Shown piece after piece: positions 6,616-10,199 of a stretch of 10,199 bases of DNA. Source of the DNA: Bacillota bacterium. GTDB taxonomy: Bacteria; Bacillota; Clostridia; Lachnospirales; WQUN01. Made by a program: the position numbers and the translations under genes. The notes beneath the pieces are model-generated. The model ran no database searches, was not told where the DNA came from, and saw only the letters and a list, made by a program, of their open reading frames with translations. How positions within the stretch are numbered: the first letter of the stretch is position 1; every line of letters begins with the position of its first letter. The stretch covers positions 1-10,199 of the forward strand of contig WQUN01000184.1 in assembly GCA_009782085.1 (NCBI GenBank), in the 5' to 3' direction.

Positions 6616-7752
6616 CTATTTCCCGTACTCCAGCATCCTCTCCCGGAAGTGCATGTAGTTTTCGAACGGCACTTCCTCCGGCACCCCGTGGTCGCAGGTG
6701 GGGATGAAGCCGCCGCGCCTGCGCATGACCGGAAGCAGGCGGTCGAGGTACCTGTCTATGTCGTCCTTTGTCTGCGCCAGGACGCGCTTGTCTATGCAGC
6801 CGGACATGCGCAGGTCGGGATACCGCCTGCCGACCTCTATGGGGTCGTTGTTGGACGCGATCTCGAACGGGCTGAAATAGTCCGCGCCGAGCGTCCTATA
6901 GAGGTCGATGACCGGCTCGCAGAAGCCGTCCGTGTCTATCTGGAAATGTATCGTCCTGCCGTCCCTGGCGCGTTTTTTCATGTTCTCGTAGAGCTGCTGA
7001 TAGTACGGGAACAGGAATTCTTTTATCATGTCCGGGGAAATCAGCGGCCCGTGGTTATAGCATATGTCCTCGCCGAAAAACAGCTCGTCGAAGTCCACGC
7101 GCTTTTGGTGATGGGCGATTATATGATCCGCCAGTTCGAACCAGGTCTTCATGCAGGCGTGAATCAGTTCCGGCTCGTCGTAGAACTTGTACAGCAAGGC
7201 TTCGGGGCCCATGAGGCTCCTTAGGTACATATACCCCCCCACGACCCCCTGGACGATTATGTGCCCCTTCGCCGCGCCCGCGAGCGCCCCGTTTATCTCG
7301 TCCTCCCGCGCTTCCAGGCGGCCAGGCGTATGCGGGTCCATGCGCCACTTCACGTTTTCCTCCCACGTCCGCATGTCCTTCACCGGGTGGTCGACGTATT
7401 CCGGCATGAAGCCGTCGCGCCTGCCCTTGAAATAAAGCACGTGCCGCCCGGCGAAGTCCTGGACGAGCTCGTAATCGCCGCGGTCTTCCAGCACCTTCGT
7501 CTCAAAGCAGGGCATCAGCCCCGCCTCGCACCAGCCCAGGCCGCCGAGGCCGTTCACGGCCGGCGGGTCGTATCGGAACAGCTCCGCCAGGTAGGCCCAG
7601 TGCGCGTTCCTGTCGGGGAACTCGTCGTAGCCCCTGACATAGCCGTCTTTGATCCATTTGTCCATGACGTAGAAGCCGAACTCCTTCTGATATAGCGGCG
7701 CGTCGGGCTTGATTGAGTAGAAGTCGCGGATTTTGACTGATTCTGGGTTCAT
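6616..7752 (-). CDS. Uroporphyrinogen decarboxylase (URO-D)/MtaA-like protein
   Basis: The 378-residue product starts at an ATG with GGAGG seven bases upstream. It resembles the URO-D/MtaA superfamily, TIM-barrel proteins that decarboxylate uroporphyrinogen or move methyl groups to thiols or corrinoids. Supporting stretches are the acidic GEDICYNHGPLISPDMIKEF (227-246), IHFQIDTDGF (268-277), a G-D-YFSPFE block (289-297), RMSGCIDKRVL (315-325), and the C-terminal PTCDHGVPEEVPFENY (351-366). In methyltransferases of the MtaA type zinc is held by a His-x-Cys pair plus a distant Cys. Here the His (269) and distant Cys (353) are plausible, but the HxC cysteine is replaced (H-F-Q-I-D). The true heme enzyme HemE is not supported, as its N-terminal motifs are absent. 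No corrinoid protein or partner methyltransferase lies beside it. The substrate is unknown. Palindromic repeats flank the gene on both sides. Confidence 0.82.
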   Translation of the reverse strand: MNPESVKIRDFYSIKPDAPLYQKEFGFYVMDKWIKDGYVRGYDEFPDRNAHWAYLAELFRYDPPAVNGLGGLGWCEAGLMPCFETKVLEDRGDYELVQDFAGRHVLYFKGRRDGFMPEYVDHPVKDMRTWEENVKWRMDPHTPGRLEAREDEINGALAGAAKGHIIVQGVVGGYMYLRSLMGPEALLYKFYDEPELIHACMKTWFELADHIIAHHQKRVDFDELFFGEDICYNHGPLISPDMIKEFLFPYYQQLYENMKKRARDGRTIHFQIDTDGFCEPVIDLYRTLGADYFSPFEIASNNDPIEVGRRYPDLRMSGCIDKRVLAQTKDDIDRYLDRLLPVMRRRGGFIPTCDHGVPEEVPFENYMHFRERMLEYGK

Positions 7753-7781
7753 GGGATACCTCCGTAAGATATGGATTTTGT

Positions 7782-7789
7782 ATTTTATA
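7782..7789 (-). promoter_or_regulatory. Possible -10 element of the URO-D-like gene
   Basis: On the minus strand this reads TATAAAAT, about 30 bases before the ATG, the right place for a -10 element with a short leader. No clear -35 hexamer is visible at 16-18 bases. It overlaps the 15-base flanking repeat at 7784-7798, so the element next to the gene may supply its promoter. The call is weak. Confidence 0.3.
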
Positions 7790-7903
7790 GTTGTTACTTA
7801 AAAACGACCTTTTCATCTGTCACCCTGAGCGAAGCGAAGGGCCTTAAGATTCTTCGCTGCGCTCAGAATGACAATATGGTATTCTCAGGTTGAACGGCTA
7901 TAA
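7785..7903. repeat. Palindromic repeat, TGTCAT/GCGAAG family, copy 2
   Basis: The inner 28-base arms (7818-7845 and 7846-7873) meet head to head with no loop. They match at about 22 positions and contain TGTCA, CTGAGCG and AGCGAAG. The outer flanks also pair: TTATAG-TT-GTT (7785-7795) against AAC-GG-CTATAA (7893-7903), 9 of 11. The family is the same as copy 1 at 6512-6609, and the two copies sit on opposite sides of the URO-D-like gene. No coding capacity is seen. It lies in the gap between ftsY and the URO-D-like gene and would be transcribed if ftsY reads through. Confidence 0.8.
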
Positions 7904-7916
7904 CACTATCGTCATG

Positions 7917-8003
7917 CTATTCATAAGGATAATAATTCGGCGTTTTGGACTGAAACCCCTTTATTTTCGCAATTTTGCCGTCACCGTCAAACTCGATTAT
8001 CAT
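7917..8003 (-). pseudogene. 28-codon frame, possible C-terminal remnant of an NTF2/SnoaL-like protein
   Basis: An ATG (8003-8001) 13 bases after the ftsY stop, with GAGAG three bases upstream, opens 28 codons and stops at TAG (7919-7917). The product begins MIIEFDGDGKIAKIKGF and ends in NYYPYE. A strand with FD-DGKI followed by a short strand and a Tyr-rich end is the usual close of NTF2/SnoaL-like domains. The same frame reads back a few codons (RRE) into the end of ftsY with matching character. I infer a leftover tail of a broken gene, or a small translated frame using the ftsY-proximal binding site. The evidence is resemblance over a very short stretch. Confidence 0.35.
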
Positions 8004-8016
8004 TATCTCTCGCCTT

Positions 8017-9129
8017 TCACCCCTCCAGCAGCGCCCTCGCGAACGTCTCCGCGTCGAACGGCTGCAAGTCGTCTATCCCTTCGCCGACCCCCACGTACCT
8101 GACGGGTATCCCGAGCTCTCCCAGGATCGGGACGATGATCCCTCCCTTGGCCGTGCCGTCCATCTTTGTGAGCACGATGCCCGTGACCTCCGCGGCTTCC
8201 TTGAACAGCTTCGCCTGCTGGAGCCCGTTTTGCCCGGTCGTCGCGTCGATGACGAGGTACACCTCCCGGCGGGCCTCCGGGTAGCGCTCCCGGATGATCC
8301 TGAAAATCTTCCGGAGCTCCTCCATCAGGTTCTTCTTGTTGTGGAGCCGCCCGGCGGTGTCGCAGACGAGGACGTCGGCCTTTCTGGCCTTGGCCGCCTG
8401 GATCGCGTCGAAGACCACCGCCGCTGGGTCGGAGTTCTCCTGATGCCTTATCATCTCGACGCCCGCGCGCCCGCACCAGACCGCGAGCTGGTCGACGGCC
8501 GCCGCGCGGAAGGTGTCCGCGGCCGCGACGATGACCTTTTTGCCCTCTTTCACATATATGTTCGCCAGCTTGCCGATGGTCGTCGTCTTCCCAACGCCGT
8601 TCACGCCTATGACGAGCAGGACGGCGGGGGCGTCGGAACCGGCGGAGGCGGCGGAACCGGTTTCCAGCTCCGGTGCGGTTTTTTCATATGTTTCCGCCGG
8701 CGCTTCGTCCTGTGAGGCCGCTGTTTTTCGTTTCAGCCACGACTTCTTTGCGCTTTTTGTGTTTTCCCGCGACGCGGGCGGCGGTTCCGCGATCGCCGCG
8801 CCCTGCGGCTCCGTTGCAGTATCGCCTTGCGGCCCCGCTGACGCCGCGCCGCCGGATATGCGCCTGGCGATCTCGTCCAGAAGCGCCGCCTTGACCGCCT
8901 CAATTTCCGTTATTTTCTCGGATTTTACCCTCTGCCGCAGGCTCCCGATGATGTCGGCGGAGGCCGCCGCGCCCATGTCGGAGGCGATCAGAAGCTCCTC
9001 CAGCTCGTCGTAGAGGCCGTCGCCGATCGAGGAAAAGCCCCGGAACACGCCGTCCAGGCCGCCGAGGATGGTCTTGCGGGTCTTGGCTAGGCCGTCGCGC
9101 ATTTTTTGGAAAAGACCTGATATAGGCAT
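8017..9129 (-). CDS. ftsY: Signal recognition particle receptor FtsY
   Basis: FtsY is the SRP receptor GTPase that docks ribosome-SRP complexes at the membrane for co-translational insertion; it pairs with Ffh. The 370-residue product has the N domain (about 1-92, with the helical ELLIASDMGAAAS block) and a complete G domain: P-loop GVNGVGKTTT (175-184), DTFRAAAVDQL (205-215), DTAGR (257-261), TKMDGTAKGG (321-330), and the closing GVGEGIDDLQPF (347-358), which is diagnostic of FtsY rather than Ffh. There is no M domain, as expected. An Ala/Glu/Pro-rich linker of about 75 residues (93-167) with a basic patch (KKSWLKRK, 128-135) separates the N and G domains; most FtsY proteins have a much shorter join here. 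The start ATG is preceded by AGGTGAT and lies 12 bases after the upstream stop, suggesting translational coupling. Confidence 0.97.
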   Translation of the reverse strand: MPISGLFQKMRDGLAKTRKTILGGLDGVFRGFSSIGDGLYDELEELLIASDMGAAASADIIGSLRQRVKSEKITEIEAVKAALLDEIARRISGGAASAGPQGDTATEPQGAAIAEPPPASRENTKSAKKSWLKRKTAASQDEAPAETYEKTAPELETGSAASAGSDAPAVLLVIGVNGVGKTTTIGKLANIYVKEGKKVIVAAADTFRAAAVDQLAVWCGRAGVEMIRHQENSDPAAVVFDAIQAAKARKADVLVCDTAGRLHNKKNLMEELRKIFRIIRERYPEARREVYLVIDATTGQNGLQQAKLFKEAAEVTGIVLTKMDGTAKGGIIVPILGELGIPVRYVGVGEGIDDLQPFDAETFARALLEG

Positions 9130-9141
9130 AACAAATCACCT

Positions 9142-10199
9142 TCAATTTTCCGGCGTCAATGATTCGGCCATCTGTTTCAATTCATTCCAATCGCTTTCGG
9201 TTCCTGGATAAACAAATATGTGCATATATTGAGCCCAACCGTCATCATTGATTTTAACTAAAGTCTCGATTTGAGTGTCAGTGTCTATCGTTCTTGCTTC
9301 TTGATGCCAGTTGATGTTTTGGCCTAATGTTTTTCCGCTTATGGCAATAAAACTTTTTGTTCCGTCATAAGAGGGAAAGTTGCCGAAATAAACACCCATA
9401 TATGGCTGTATTTCCCCGACATTTACCAATTTTCTAATGTAGTATACGGAAAAATCAGGCCCTAATTGATAAGTAAGAATGTAATCCTGTTGCAATGAAA
9501 TCGTGAACCCAGACAACGACTCTTCATGTGGTTGCCTATTTATTTGTCTTGTTCCTTCGCCGATTGAATCAATAATACTTTCCGCCATTTTTATGCAGTC
9601 GTCTTTAGTTTCGCCAAAGGTTTCGGGATCAGCAAATACAGCGGCATAGACTAAAAGATTGTCCTGTGTCCTTATTAATGCCTTTCTTACTATAATCCCA
9701 TCATCGCCCTCATAAACGTCCGGAATGAGCTTGACGTTTTCGACTTTTCCATTGGCGACAGGAGATTCAAAAATGCCTTTTGTTACGGTCAATATCTTTT
9801 TCGCGTCATCTCCAAGATTGACGCTTGCTTTATTGAAAAGCTCCTCGACATATAAAGCAAGTTTCTGCCCGTTTTTTTCAATAATAATATGTGTTTCTTC
9901 CTCATTTGACGATTCTGGCCCCATTATCCCGTATGGCATCGCTATATAATACTGCGAAAAATCCGGCAAATCAACTTTTAAGAGATCGTTCAACAGCGAA
10001 AAGGATTTCTCCGTATGTGCCCCAAACAGACTTTCAGCGCCTGTGATAATGTTTACGGCAAATTTTTCATTATCCCAATTAACTGCAATGTGAAACGCCT
10101 CCGCAATTGCCCGGAGCGGCACCAAAGTGCGGCTGTCAATGATTATCGGCGGCGTATCGAGAGTTACCGGCGACTGGTTGACAAGCATAGTCTCACTGT
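9142..10199 (-). CDS. Surface-type protein with copper-amine-oxidase-N-like domain, N-terminus beyond window
   Basis: The frame is open at the right edge, so the N-terminus, probably with a signal peptide, is missing. The visible start MLVNQSPVTLDTPPIIIDSRTLVPLRAIAEAF (written here only as landmarks: VTLDTPP, RTLVPLRAIAEAF, VNWD) is the end of a copper amine oxidase N-terminal-like domain (PF07833 type), common in clostridial secreted or cell-surface proteins. The ATG at 10188 is therefore internal; Ser-Glu-Thr codons precede it in frame. Numbered from that Met, residues about 60-208 and 222-345 look like two copies of one unnamed domain: each has a DFSxYYI segment and ends in a helix with MAES. 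The gene is visibly richer in A+T than ftsY and pgi. Its stop is 12 bases before ftsY. Its enzymatic role, if any, is unknown. Confidence 0.85.
   Translation of the reverse strand, partial: SETMLVNQSPVTLDTPPIIIDSRTLVPLRAIAEAFHIAVNWDNEKFAVNIITGAESLFGAHTEKSFSLLNDLLKVDLPDFSQYYIAMPYGIMGPESSNEEETHIIIEKNGQKLALYVEELFNKASVNLGDDAKKILTVTKGIFESPVANGKVENVKLIPDVYEGDDGIIVRKALIRTQDNLLVYAAVFADPETFGETKDDCIKMAESIIDSIGEGTRQINRQPHEESLSGFTISLQQDYILTYQLGPDFSVYYIRKLVNVGEIQPYMGVYFGNFPSYDGTKSFIAISGKTLGQNINWHQEARTIDTDTQIETLVKINDDGWAQYMHIFVYPGTESDWNELKQMAESLTPEN

Noticed and set aside
1..10199. CRISPR array, tRNA, rRNA, transposase, toxin-antitoxin pair or defence system
   Set aside because: I saw no regularly spaced repeats, cloverleaf, rRNA segments, transposase or nuclease motifs, or paired small genes. 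The repeats present are isolated palindromes.

Overview
The window looks like chromosomal DNA of a fairly GC-rich, endospore-forming Firmicute, most likely an uncultured member of the Clostridia. The clues are a PdaA-type cortex deacetylase, a copper-amine-oxidase-N-like domain of the type common in clostridial surface proteins, a lipoprotein with a Pro/Thr-rich spacer, an MtaA/URO-D-like protein and AGGAGG-type ribosome binding sites. The species cannot be fixed from the sequence. Every gene I can support is on the minus strand, so transcription runs from the right edge to the left; the long plus-strand frames are shadows.

In order of transcription: (1) a 5'-partial surface-type protein with the end of a copper-amine-oxidase-N-like domain, then what looks like two copies of one domain (9142-10199); (2) ftsY, the SRP receptor GTPase, 12 bases downstream and probably coupled to it (8017-9129); (3) a gap of about 260 bases with a 28-codon frame that resembles the tail of an NTF2/SnoaL-like gene, then a palindromic repeat; (4) a URO-D/MtaA-like gene (6616-7752); (5) a second palindromic repeat of the same family; (6) a tightly packed cluster of a PdaA-like deacetylase, pgi, a HAD phosphatase and purE (2716-6504); (7) a two-domain lipoprotein with its own extended -10 promoter (801-2630); (8) a large imperfect palindrome and a strong rho-independent terminator (about 591-738); (9) a mostly empty leader and the 5' part of a small holin-like membrane protein cut by the left edge (1-214).

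The core genes (ftsY, pgi, purE) are ordinary housekeeping functions: membrane protein targeting, glycolysis and purine synthesis. The HAD phosphatase may be a housekeeping or repair phosphatase for phosphoglycolate or a similar phosphoester. The PdaA-like protein would act on peptidoglycan outside the membrane, probably in spore cortex formation. The close spacing from pdaA to purE suggests one transcript, although the four functions share no obvious pathway.

I see no convincing new multi-gene system here. The points most worth a second look are: the URO-D-like gene, bracketed by two copies of a TGTCAT...GCGAAG palindrome and by 15-base near-direct repeats; the repeat that appears to supply the ribosome binding site of the deacetylase, which has no usable ATG; the altered metal-site motif in the URO-D-like protein; the long Ala-rich insert between the N and G domains of FtsY; and the large palindrome after the lipoprotein gene.
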